A stretch of 11,924 nucleotides of DNA. Source: DATDRM01 sp035291705. Its GTDB lineage: Bacteria > Chloroflexota > Anaerolineae > Anaerolineales > UBA4823. The notes below the pieces were generated by a model, which saw only the letters and a list, made by a program, of their open reading frames with translations, had not been told where the DNA came from and searched no databases. How positions within the stretch are numbered: position 1 is the stretch's first letter; each line of letters begins with the position of its first letter. A program made the translations under genes and the position numbers. Below, in pieces: positions 1 through 6,605 of this stretch. Where the stretch lies: positions 1-11,924 of the forward strand of contig DATDRM010000260.1 of NCBI GenBank assembly GCA_035291705.1, given 5' to 3'.

Positions 1-1034
1 ACGGAATGTCCTGGGATGAGATGTTCCCCCAAGACGAGTACTACCAGCTGACCCATATCACGATGCCCAAGGCTCACCTGCTCCTGGCCGAAGCGATCGT
101 TGGTGAGATCGACCAGCTGAAGAATAAACGCGCCTGGATCATGATCCATCCGATCCCCTTCATGGAAGTGGAAACAGCCTGGTCGCGGGCCTGCGCCTGG
201 CTGCCCCCGGATGGGATGGATGAGAACGAGTTCTTCCAGGTCATGTCCTCCGCCGAAATGCTGGACTTCACAGTCCCCTTCAGCGTTCAAACGCCTCAAT
301 GGGCGAACTATATCCCTTTGACGGTTACCTACACCAAGCGAGTCGGTGGCCAGTACTTCGGCATGGGGAGGAATGGTTCGATCTGCAATGCCAGCATTCA
401 CCTGGCCTCCCACATGGATGGAGAGAAGCACTTCTGGCCTAGCGGACGAGCCATCGGCCAGGTGCCCCTGGAGCATTGGGTCGGCCCGGGGGTGATCGCC
501 GATATCTCCCACCTGGTATCTGACACGAGTGTGTATACACCCCAAATGATCGAAAGCGTGGTCGATGTCCGCCAGGGAGACATCCTGATCCTGAAGACCG
601 GCTGGTACAAGTATGGATGGTGCAGCCCGGACTCGGATGAATTTCGTTATATGATTAAACACCCAGGTCCTTCACCGGACTTTTCGCAATGGTGTATTGA
701 TAAGAAAATCAAATGGCTGGCTATCGATGCCGTAAGCCAGGACCACCCGATGAACACCATCCAGCGCCTGTGGCATCCCAAGACTTTCGAGGAAGCCAAC
801 CGGAAGCTGATCAGGGATTTCGGCAAGGACTGGGATGAAATGTATCCACTGGATAAGTTTTACCAGGACACACACTTGAACCTGTTTCCGAAGAAGATCG
901 TCCACGCCGAAAACCTGGGCAAAGATATCGCTCAGGCTGAGAGTGGCCGCTACTACCTCGGTTGTTTTCTGCAGAAATGCCTGGAAGTCACCTCCATGTG
1001 GGCCAGGTTTGTCGCCTTCAAAGAATCAGGCTGA
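1..1034 (+). CDS. Cyclase-family metal-dependent hydrolase, second domain of a probable tandem fusion (5' partial)
   Basis: The protein resembles the cyclase family (kynurenine formamidase / isatin hydrolase type), which hydrolyses cyclic or N-acyl amides at a divalent metal. Numbering from the ATG at 6, the metal-site motif is HLASHMDGEKHF (residues 132-143; H132, H136, D138 and H142 are candidate ligands), a variant of the family H-x-G-T-H-x-D-x-P-x-H. Also typical are GDILILKTGW near residue 195 and AIDAVSQDHP near residue 240. Residues 1-66 align without gaps to residues 274-339 (W-D-E-M-[FY]-P-x-D...Y-Q-x-T-H, about 20 identities in 63). They are therefore the tail of a preceding cyclase domain, and the frame is open to the window edge, where the upstream Gly codon also matches. 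The ATG at 6 is probably internal; a single-domain product could instead start at Met72. The next gene starts 13 bases downstream. The family call is firm; the substrate is unknown. Confidence 0.8.
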   Translation, partial: GMSWDEMFPQDEYYQLTHITMPKAHLLLAEAIVGEIDQLKNKRAWIMIHPIPFMEVETAWSRACAWLPPDGMDENEFFQVMSSAEMLDFTVPFSVQTPQWANYIPLTVTYTKRVGGQYFGMGRNGSICNASIHLASHMDGEKHFWPSGRAIGQVPLEHWVGPGVIADISHLVSDTSVYTPQMIESVVDVRQGDILILKTGWYKYGWCSPDSDEFRYMIKHPGPSPDFSQWCIDKKIKWLAIDAVSQDHPMNTIQRLWHPKTFEEANRKLIRDFGKDWDEMYPLDKFYQDTHLNLFPKKIVHAENLGKDIAQAESGRYYLGCFLQKCLEVTSMWARFVAFKESG

Positions 1035-1047
1035 TCAATAATGAGTT

Positions 1048-1923
1048 ATGATACTCATCACCGGCGCTGGCGGTAAGACAGGTCGGGCGGTCATGCGAGC
1101 ACTGATCTCAAAGGGAGAACCTGTGCGCGCATTGGTCCACCGCTCTGACCAGATCCAAAGGGTAGAATCTCTCGGCGTGCGGGAAGTCCTCGCTGGAGAT
1201 ATGAATTCAGCTTCCACGATGGATCGGGCCGTTCGGGGAGTGCGTGCCATCTATCACATCTGTCCTAACGTCAGCCCGGATGAGGTGTCCATCGGCCAGA
1301 CAGCTATCGCAGCCGCCAGGGCTGCAGGGATTGAGCATTTTGTCTTCCACTCTGTGTTCCACCCACAGACCGAATCCATGCCGCACCACTGGCAGAAGCT
1401 GCGCATCGAGGAGCAGCTGCTCGAATCCGGGTTGCCATATACCATCCTGCAGCCCACAGTCTATATGCAGAATATCTTAGTCCATTGGAAGAAGATCCTG
1501 AATGATGGCGTCTACCCGGTTCCTTACCCGGCAGAAACGCGCTTAAGTTTTGTCGATCTGGAGAATGTGGCGCAGGTGGCTGCGATTGCTCTGACTGAAT
1601 CTGGGCATGCTTACGCCACTTATGAGCTGGTCGGGACGCCTGGCTTGTCCCAATCCCAGGTGGCAGACGCCCTGAGCCATCAGTTAGGACGCCCGGTGCG
1701 AGTCACAACCGTGCCGATTGAGACCTGGGAAAGGCAAGCTCGCCACTCAGGGATGGGAGAGTACCAGGTTGAGGCCTTGATCGAGATGTTCCGCTATTAC
1801 GCGCGCTTTGGTTTGTGCGGCAACCCACAGGTCTTGAGATGGCTTCTCCTCCGTCCCCCGTCAACTTTAGCAAATTTTATCGAAAATACCGTCCGCCAAC
1901 AGGTGCAGCAGGAACCCATATGA
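1048..1923 (+). CDS. NmrA-like NAD(P)-binding protein (atypical SDR)
   Basis: This 291-residue protein has an N-terminal Rossmann fold. The dinucleotide motif TGAGGKTG at residues 5-12 fits G-x-x-G-x-x-G, and Arg32 after the second strand suggests a preference for NADP(H). The region HHWQKLRIEEQLLESGLPYTILQP is interrupted here only as a landmark: it keeps the Lys of the atypical SDR active-site region, but the usual catalytic Tyr is replaced by His, as in NmrA/HSCARG-type proteins, which act either as reductases or as redox sensors. The start at 1048 follows the upstream stop by 13 bases, with no clear Shine-Dalgarno sequence, so translation may be coupled. The stop overlaps the next start (ATGA, 1920-1923). 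In this operon it could reduce a pathway intermediate or sense redox state; the sequence does not decide which. Confidence 0.8.
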   Translation: MILITGAGGKTGRAVMRALISKGEPVRALVHRSDQIQRVESLGVREVLAGDMNSASTMDRAVRGVRAIYHICPNVSPDEVSIGQTAIAAARAAGIEHFVFHSVFHPQTESMPHHWQKLRIEEQLLESGLPYTILQPTVYMQNILVHWKKILNDGVYPVPYPAETRLSFVDLENVAQVAAIALTESGHAYATYELVGTPGLSQSQVADALSHQLGRPVRVTTVPIETWERQARHSGMGEYQVEALIEMFRYYARFGLCGNPQVLRWLLLRPPSTLANFIENTVRQQVQQEPI

Positions 1924-2804
1924 AACCCGCTCCATTCGACTATTATGCCCCCACCACAATCGAGGAAGCCTTATCCCTCCTGGCCAGGTATGGCTACGAT
2001 GCCAAAGCCCTGGCCGGTGGGCAAAGCCTGATCCCCATGATGAACTTCCGCTTGGCGCAACCTTCTGTGCTGATCGACTTGAACAATATCCCCGACCTGT
2101 TCTTCATCCGTGTCGCGCAGGAAGGTGGCCTGCGGCTGGGAGCCATGACTCGCCATGCCCAGGTGGAACGTGACCCGTTGATCGCTGAACGAGTCCCCTT
2201 GATCTTTGAGACCATGCCCAAGATCGCTACCCCGCAGATTCGCTCCCGGGGAACCTTTGGTGGCAGCATCTCCCATGCAGATCCATCGGCTGAATTGGTG
2301 ACGGTGAGTGTGATTTTGGATGGGAGCTTTCGCCTGCGCAGCCAGGCTGGGGATCGCTGGGTTCCAGCCAGGGAATTCTTCATCGGCATGTTCACCACCC
2401 AGTTGGAGCCGGACGAGTTGCTGACCGAGATCGCTTTTCCCCCTCTGCAACCGCGTTCGGGTTGGGCATTGTTGGAAATATCCCGCCGCCCGCATGATTT
2501 CGCCCTGGTGGGTGTTGCTGTCGTAGTTAACCTGGACGAGGATCATCGCTGCCATAACGCCCGCATCGGGTTGCTCAGCGTCGGGGATGGGCCTGTGGAA
2601 GCTCACCGGGCTGCTGAAGCGCTGATCGGTCAAGCGCCAACCTCCGCAGCGATCCAGGCCGCAGCCGAGATCGCGGCTGCTGAAGATATCGACCCGAGCA
2701 GCGATATTCACGCCTCGGCAGGCTATCGCCGACAGCTGGTCAAAGTTCTGACTCGCCGGGCTTTGAGTTTGGCTTTCGAGCGAGCCAGCACCAAACCATA
2801 CTGA
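1920..2804 (+). CDS. Molybdenum hydroxylase FAD-binding (medium) subunit, CoxM/XdhB-like
   Basis: This is the FAD subunit of a xanthine dehydrogenase-family enzyme, passing electrons from the 2Fe-2S clusters to FAD and then to an acceptor. With the start at 1920 it has 294 residues, normal for the family (about 270-300). The N-terminal FAD-binding half carries AGGQSL at residues 32-37, and the second FAD motif is TFGGSISHADPSAE from residue 112, close to the family T-[IF]-G-G-[SN]-[ILV]-x-x-[AG]-[DS]-P. The C-terminal part, from about residue 170, fits the CO dehydrogenase flavoprotein C-terminal domain. The start at 1920 is preferred because AGGA lies 6 bases upstream (1910-1913), the family N-terminus begins with M-K-P-x-x-F-x-Y, and it forms an ATGA overlap with the preceding gene. 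The frame extends upstream to an ATG at 1815, but that would add 35 unrelated residues inside the neighbour. Confidence 0.93.
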   Translation: MKPAPFDYYAPTTIEEALSLLARYGYDAKALAGGQSLIPMMNFRLAQPSVLIDLNNIPDLFFIRVAQEGGLRLGAMTRHAQVERDPLIAERVPLIFETMPKIATPQIRSRGTFGGSISHADPSAELVTVSVILDGSFRLRSQAGDRWVPAREFFIGMFTTQLEPDELLTEIAFPPLQPRSGWALLEISRRPHDFALVGVAVVVNLDEDHRCHNARIGLLSVGDGPVEAHRAAEALIGQAPTSAAIQAAAEIAAAEDIDPSSDIHASAGYRRQLVKVLTRRALSLAFERASTKPY

Positions 2805-2849
2805 AATGCGATTCTCTCACCCGCCCATGATCCCGATCAGGAGAACGTT

Positions 2850-3326
2850 ATGAGCGATCTTTATGAGGTAGCCGTCACCATCAATGGGAAAAAATACCAG
2901 CGCTCGGTCGATCCACGGCTCTTGCTAAGCGACTTCCTGCGGCATGAGATAAATTTGACCGGAACGCACGTTGGTTGTGAGCACGGCGTATGTGGAGCAT
3001 GCACGGTTTTATTCGATCGGCAGCCAGTCCGTTCCTGTTTGATGTTTGCGGTGCAGGCCAATGGACACGAAATCATTACCGTCGAAGGGTTAGGCACTCA
3101 AGAGAAACTGCATCCACTGCAAGAGGCTTTTATGGAGGCACATGGTTTGCAATGTGGATTCTGCACGCCAGGTATTTTAATGACGCTGGTGCCTTTCCTG
3201 GAAAGCAATCCTGAACCCGATGAAAGCGAAATTAGGCATGCCATCTCCGGAAATCTCTGCCGTTGTACCGGTTACCAAAACATCGTTGAGGCGGTCAAAC
3301 TCGCTTCAGAGAAGCTGAGAACCTGA
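2850..3326 (+). CDS. Molybdenum hydroxylase 2Fe-2S (small) subunit, CoxS/XdhC-like
   Basis: This 158-residue protein is of standard length for the small iron-sulfur subunit, which carries electrons from the Mo site to FAD. The N-terminal plant-type ferredoxin domain has cluster cysteines C43, C48, C51 and C63 (GCEHGVCGACTV...C). The C-terminal all-helical domain has the second cluster, with C102 and C105 (QCGFCTPG) and C137 and C139 (GNLCRCTGY). Gln101, which usually contacts the molybdopterin cofactor, is present. All eight cluster ligands are intact, so a functional subunit is expected. AGGAG at 2839-2843 sits 6 bases before the ATG. It lies 45 bases after the FAD subunit gene and 72 bases before the Mo subunit gene, as expected for a single transcript. 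Confidence 0.96.
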   Translation: MSDLYEVAVTINGKKYQRSVDPRLLLSDFLRHEINLTGTHVGCEHGVCGACTVLFDRQPVRSCLMFAVQANGHEIITVEGLGTQEKLHPLQEAFMEAHGLQCGFCTPGILMTLVPFLESNPEPDESEIRHAISGNLCRCTGYQNIVEAVKLASEKLRT

Positions 3327-3398
3327 CCATCAAAACCAGATGACCAACTTCACCTTTCCGATTCAAACCCTAGGGAATCATCTTACAGGATACGATCT

Positions 3399-5744
3399 AT
3401 GCCGAAGATAATTGGTGAGCGGATTAAACGCAACGAAGACCCACGACTGTTGACCGGGGAAGCTTTGTTTGTAGATGATGTCTCCATTCCAGGCATGCTG
3501 CATGCGGCTTTCTTGCGCAGTGACTACGCCCACGCCTATTTGCGGAGCATCGATACCTCTGCAGCCCGGGAGCGGCCGGGCGTAGTTGCGGTCATCACCG
3601 CGCAGGATATGGGCGACGAATGGCAGCCTGGCCCGCCTCTCGTTTCACCACCCCCCACGGTGAAAGGCGTTGTCTTCCACTCCCGTCCCCAGGTGCCCCT
3701 GGTCAAAGATAAGGTGCGGCATGCGGGTGAAGCAATTGCGCTCGTCGTCGCTGAAAGCCGTTATATTGCCGAAGACGCTGTGGAAGACATCCTGGTTGAC
3801 CTTGATCCCATCGATGCCGTTGTGGACATAGAGAAAGCTCTGCATCCTGATGCACCCCTTGTCCACGAGGATCTCGAATCGAACCTGGCTGCCCACCTCA
3901 TCCAACAAAGAGGCGACTATGCGGCTGCCCGAGCCAGGGCTGATGTGGTGATTAAAAGAAAGATCGTCATCGATCGGGGAGCCGCGGGAGCCATGGAAAA
4001 CCGGGGCATCGTCGCCGATTGGGATGCAAAAAGCCAGCATCTGACGGTGTGGGACACCACTCAGGCACCGATTCCAATTCGCAATGGGATCGCTACCAGG
4101 CTAGGACTGTCTGAAAGCCAGGTCAGGGTGATCGCGCCCTTTATCGGGGGTGGATTTGGCCCTAAAATGATGATGCACTATCCGGAAGAGATTCTGATCC
4201 CCTGGATAGCAGTGAAACTAGGCCGGCCTGTCAAGTGGATCGAAGACCGGCACGAAAACTTTTTCGCGACTACCCAGGAACGGACGCAGGTACATGAAGC
4301 CGAAATAGCTCTAACGAAAGATGGACGCGTGCTTGGGGTCAGTCACAATTTCCTGCATGATTCCGGTGCCTATGATCCCTATGGGTTAACCATCCCGCTC
4401 AACACGCAATCCCACGTGATGGGAGCCTATGATGTCCCCAATTACTACAGTGATCTCAAGGTAGTATTCACCAACAAGACCCTTACCACTCCGATCCGGG
4501 GGGCAGGTCGCCCTCAAGGGATATTTGTCATCGAACGATTATTGGACATAGCTGCCAAAGAGCTGGGTATCGACCCGGTTGAGATCCGGATGCGAAATTT
4601 CATCCATCCGGATGCTTTTCCCTACCAACGCGAGATCATTGACCAGGCTTTTGCACCGCTCATTTTGGACAGCGGAAACTACAAGCCCGTACTCGAGAAA
4701 GCCGCGACCATGATTGGCTACGATCGCTTTGTAAAAGAGGAAGGCCCGCGCCTGCGGGCCGAAGGCCGGCACGTGGGAATCGGCCTCGTCTCTTTCATTG
4801 AGACAACCGGCGTTGGGCCCTATGAGGGCGCCAGAATCACCGTTGAGGCGAGTGGCAAAATTCGTGTGGCTACCGGAGTCGGCACGCAGGGACAGGGACA
4901 CTTCACCTCCTTTGCCCAGATCGTCGCCGAGCAGTTGGGGGTAGGTGTCGAGGATGTGCATGTGTCAACTGGGGATACCTCTGAATTCCATTGGGGGACG
5001 GGCACCTTTGCCAGCCGCGGGGCGGTCGTCGCCGGGAATGCCATCCACGCTTCGGCCCTGGCGGTTCGCTACAAGATCCTCAAGTTGGCCAGCAAGGTGC
5101 TCGAAGCCCCTGAAGAGGAGCTGGAACTCGAAGATGGCCAGGTGAGGGTGGCCGATATCCCCAACATGTCGATCAGTCTGGGCGAGCTGGCTTTGCTGGC
5201 GAACCCCTTGCGGGGAGCCGTTGAGCCTGGCACAGAACCCGGCCTTGAAGCAACCGCCTACTTCGGCCCCCAGTATGGAGCCGCGGCTTTTGGCGTCCAC
5301 GCCATGATTTTAGAAGTAGACCCCGAGACAATGATGGTTGAGATCAAGCGCTACGTTGTCGTCGAAGACTGCGGCACGATCTTAAACCCAATGATCCTGG
5401 AGGGGCAGATCCACGGGGGTGTGGCGATGGGCATTGGCAATGCTTTTTATGAGCGGCTTGTATTCGATGAGAATGGGCAGCTGCTGAATGCCTCCCTGGC
5501 GGATTATTTGATCCCTACCGCCTCCGAGGTGCCGCGCATAGAAGTAGGGCATGAGGAAACGCGCAGCCCGCTTAACCCGCTGGGCACGAAGGGCGCCGGC
5601 GAAGCTGGGACTATCCCGGTCCCGGCTCTCTTTGCCCAAGCGTTGGAGAATGCCTTACCCGATCTCAATCTAGAAATTCTTGAAATGCCTCTCAGCCCCA
5701 ACCGGTTGTTTGAGCTGGTGCAGGAAAAGGAGAGAGATAAATGA
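3399..5744 (+). CDS. Molybdenum hydroxylase molybdopterin-binding (large) subunit, CoxL/XdhA-like, not CO dehydrogenase form I
   Basis: This 781-residue protein is the catalytic subunit of a xanthine dehydrogenase-family hydroxylase, which uses a Mo-molybdopterin cofactor and water to hydroxylate a carbon, often in an N-heterocycle or aldehyde. The aldehyde oxidase/xanthine dehydrogenase a/b hammerhead domain spans about residues 15-130. Cofactor-binding signatures follow: GGGFGPK at 250-256, IRGAGRP at 366-372, GTQGQGH at 495-501 and GTKGAGEAG at 729-737. Glu735 is the expected catalytic base. The 366-372 loop lacks the Cys of the A-Y-x-C-S-F-R loop that defines form I CO dehydrogenase, so CO oxidation is not supported. 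AGGA at 3387-3390 lies 8 bases before the ATG. The stop overlaps the next start (ATGA, 5741-5744). The real substrate is unknown; an N-heterocycle is plausible given the neighbours. Mo-cofactor maturation genes (XdhC/CoxF type) are not in the window. Confidence 0.94.
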   Translation: MPKIIGERIKRNEDPRLLTGEALFVDDVSIPGMLHAAFLRSDYAHAYLRSIDTSAARERPGVVAVITAQDMGDEWQPGPPLVSPPPTVKGVVFHSRPQVPLVKDKVRHAGEAIALVVAESRYIAEDAVEDILVDLDPIDAVVDIEKALHPDAPLVHEDLESNLAAHLIQQRGDYAAARARADVVIKRKIVIDRGAAGAMENRGIVADWDAKSQHLTVWDTTQAPIPIRNGIATRLGLSESQVRVIAPFIGGGFGPKMMMHYPEEILIPWIAVKLGRPVKWIEDRHENFFATTQERTQVHEAEIALTKDGRVLGVSHNFLHDSGAYDPYGLTIPLNTQSHVMGAYDVPNYYSDLKVVFTNKTLTTPIRGAGRPQGIFVIERLLDIAAKELGIDPVEIRMRNFIHPDAFPYQREIIDQAFAPLILDSGNYKPVLEKAATMIGYDRFVKEEGPRLRAEGRHVGIGLVSFIETTGVGPYEGARITVEASGKIRVATGVGTQGQGHFTSFAQIVAEQLGVGVEDVHVSTGDTSEFHWGTGTFASRGAVVAGNAIHASALAVRYKILKLASKVLEAPEEELELEDGQVRVADIPNMSISLGELALLANPLRGAVEPGTEPGLEATAYFGPQYGAAAFGVHAMILEVDPETMMVEIKRYVVVEDCGTILNPMILEGQIHGGVAMGIGNAFYERLVFDENGQLLNASLADYLIPTASEVPRIEVGHEETRSPLNPLGTKGAGEAGTIPVPALFAQALENALPDLNLEILEMPLSPNRLFELVQEKERDK

Positions 5745-6370
5745 AACTGGTCGGAGAATACACCTTTGATGGTCCCCGGGAAGAAGTTTGGAAACTCATC
5801 CGGGACCCGGAAGTCCTTTCTACTGCTCTACCCGGTACCCAGAGTCTGGAACAGGTCAGTGAAAATGAATACCAGGGGGAGATGAACGTGCGCGTAGGAC
5901 CGGTCGGAGGCGTTTTTATGGGCAGGCTCACAGTTTCGGACGAGGTGCCTCCCGAAAGCTTAACCATGACTGTGGAGGGGAAAGGCAAACCCGGTTTCCT
6001 CAATGGGAGCGGCCATGTCCAATTGATCGCTCAAGAGGATGGCAGGACTCTCATGAAGTATGACGGCGAAGTGCAGATCGGAGGTCGACTGGCCAGCGTA
6101 GGCCAACGTTTGATAGATACAGCCAGCAAGAGTATCATCGGCCAGGCACTGGATACGCTGAACCAGGCTTCAAAGGCGCGCCTGTCTGCTCAGGTTACGG
6201 GACAGGCGGTCGAGTATAAACCCCCCTCGGAGACTGAGTTTGCGGCTTCGGTCGCCAAGGATATGGCCGGGGAGGTCTTCTCATCCTCGCGGTTGATTTG
6301 GATTGGAGTAGCCGTTTTAATCATCATTATCATTTTGGCTATATTCTTAATCAGTAGCGGGGGGAGTTAA
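5741..6370 (+). CDS. CoxG-like SRPBCC protein with C-terminal membrane anchor
   Basis: This 209-residue protein has an N-terminal SRPBCC/CoxG domain (about residues 1-145). Recognisable features are MKLVGEYTFDGPREEVW at the start, then D-P-x-x-L-x-x-x-L-P-G at about 22-32, and repeated G-x-x-x-G turns. A variable linker (about 146-184) leads to a single hydrophobic segment at about 185-204 (IGVAVLIIIIILAIF core) and a short polar tail. Known CoxG proteins tether Mo hydroxylases to the cytoplasmic membrane and help electron delivery to the quinone pool; that role here is inferred from position and architecture. AGGAG at 5728-5732 precedes the ATG by 8 bases, and the gene overlaps the Mo subunit gene by 4 bases, so the two are probably translationally coupled. 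It is the last gene of the catabolic block, and no clear terminator follows. Confidence 0.87.
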   Translation: MKLVGEYTFDGPREEVWKLIRDPEVLSTALPGTQSLEQVSENEYQGEMNVRVGPVGGVFMGRLTVSDEVPPESLTMTVEGKGKPGFLNGSGHVQLIAQEDGRTLMKYDGEVQIGGRLASVGQRLIDTASKSIIGQALDTLNQASKARLSAQVTGQAVEYKPPSETEFAASVAKDMAGEVFSSSRLIWIGVAVLIIIIILAIFLISSGGS

Positions 6371-6469
6371 CCACCAATCGATAAGAAACTTACTGATGGA
6401 TTGACCGATTTGATCATTGCCTGGCAGCGAAAGGAGAGTGATGATGGACTCTAGGTAAAAAAAGCATGA

Positions 6470-6498
6470 TTGACAAGCAACCGGGATTTCAATACAAT
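6470..6498 (+). promoter_or_regulatory. Sigma-70-type promoter of the transporter operon
   Basis: TTGACA at 6470-6475 is a perfect -35 box. After exactly 17 bases comes TACAAT at 6493-6498, one mismatch from the consensus -10 box. Transcription would start near 6505 and give a leader of about 100 nt before the binding-protein ATG. It faces the transporter genes, so these can be expressed independently of the upstream enzyme genes. Confidence 0.72.
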
Positions 6499-6539
6499 GA
6501 GACCTAGATCAGAGATGAGATCGCGGGTGTCATAAGCCT

Positions 6540-6579
6540 AGTGGCTCAGTTTGCCAATTGTTTATTTGGCTGAGCCGCT
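6540..6579 (+). promoter_or_regulatory. Leader hairpin upstream of the binding-protein gene
   Basis: AGTGGCTCAG (6540-6549) pairs with CTGAGCCGCT (6570-6579) over 10 bp with one G-U wobble. The 20-base loop can add an inner CCAA/TTGG stem. There is no U-tract after it and the ribosome site at 6594 stays outside, so it is not a simple terminator or SD-blocking hairpin. A competing AGCC-TAGT-GGCT hairpin (6535-6546) shares its left arm. A role in mRNA stability or in regulation is possible. Confidence 0.5.
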
Positions 6580-6605
6580 CCCAATAAACAACAAGGAGGA
6601 TCGAG

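Larger units (their letters stand above)
6371..6605. other. Intergenic control region between catabolic and transporter blocks
   Basis: These 235 non-coding bases contain, in order, AT-rich sequence without a convincing terminator, a ribosome-site-like AAGGAG followed by a five-codon ORF (6441-6458), a near-consensus promoter (6470-6498), a leader of about 100 nt with a hairpin (6540-6579), and a strong Shine-Dalgarno sequence (AGGAGG, 6594-6599) 6 bases before the binding-protein ATG. No known riboswitch class is recognised in the leader. Confidence 0.7.

Noticed and set aside
1815..1919. N-terminal extension of the FAD subunit from the ATG at 1815
   Set aside because: The 35 added residues overlap the NmrA-like gene and do not resemble the family N-terminus; ATG 1920 has AGGA at the right distance and a typical first motif.
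1971..2711. Long minus-strand open frame (246 codons) opposite the FAD subunit
   Set aside because: It lies antisense to a gene with clear FAD motifs, shows no recognisable domain and has no ribosome site; it is a compositional shadow.
3399..5744. Aerobic CO dehydrogenase (CoxL form I)
   Set aside because: The gene order is coxMSL-like with CoxG, but the active-site loop is I-R-G-A-G-R-P with no Cys, so CO oxidation is not supported.
6377..6397. Terminator after the CoxG-like gene
   Set aside because: The best pairing, ATCGATAAG with CTTACTGAT, has a mismatch and a G-U, is AT-rich and is not followed by a T-run.
6431..6458. Leader peptide: AAGGAG followed by ATG-ATG and three more codons
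   Set aside because: It lies upstream of the promoter at 6470-6498 and encodes only five residues with no attenuator-type codon run; it may be a gene-start remnant or chance.
6505..6605. Purine-type riboswitch in the transporter leader
   Set aside because: The conserved purine-riboswitch core and three-way junction cannot be found; only a simple hairpin is visible.
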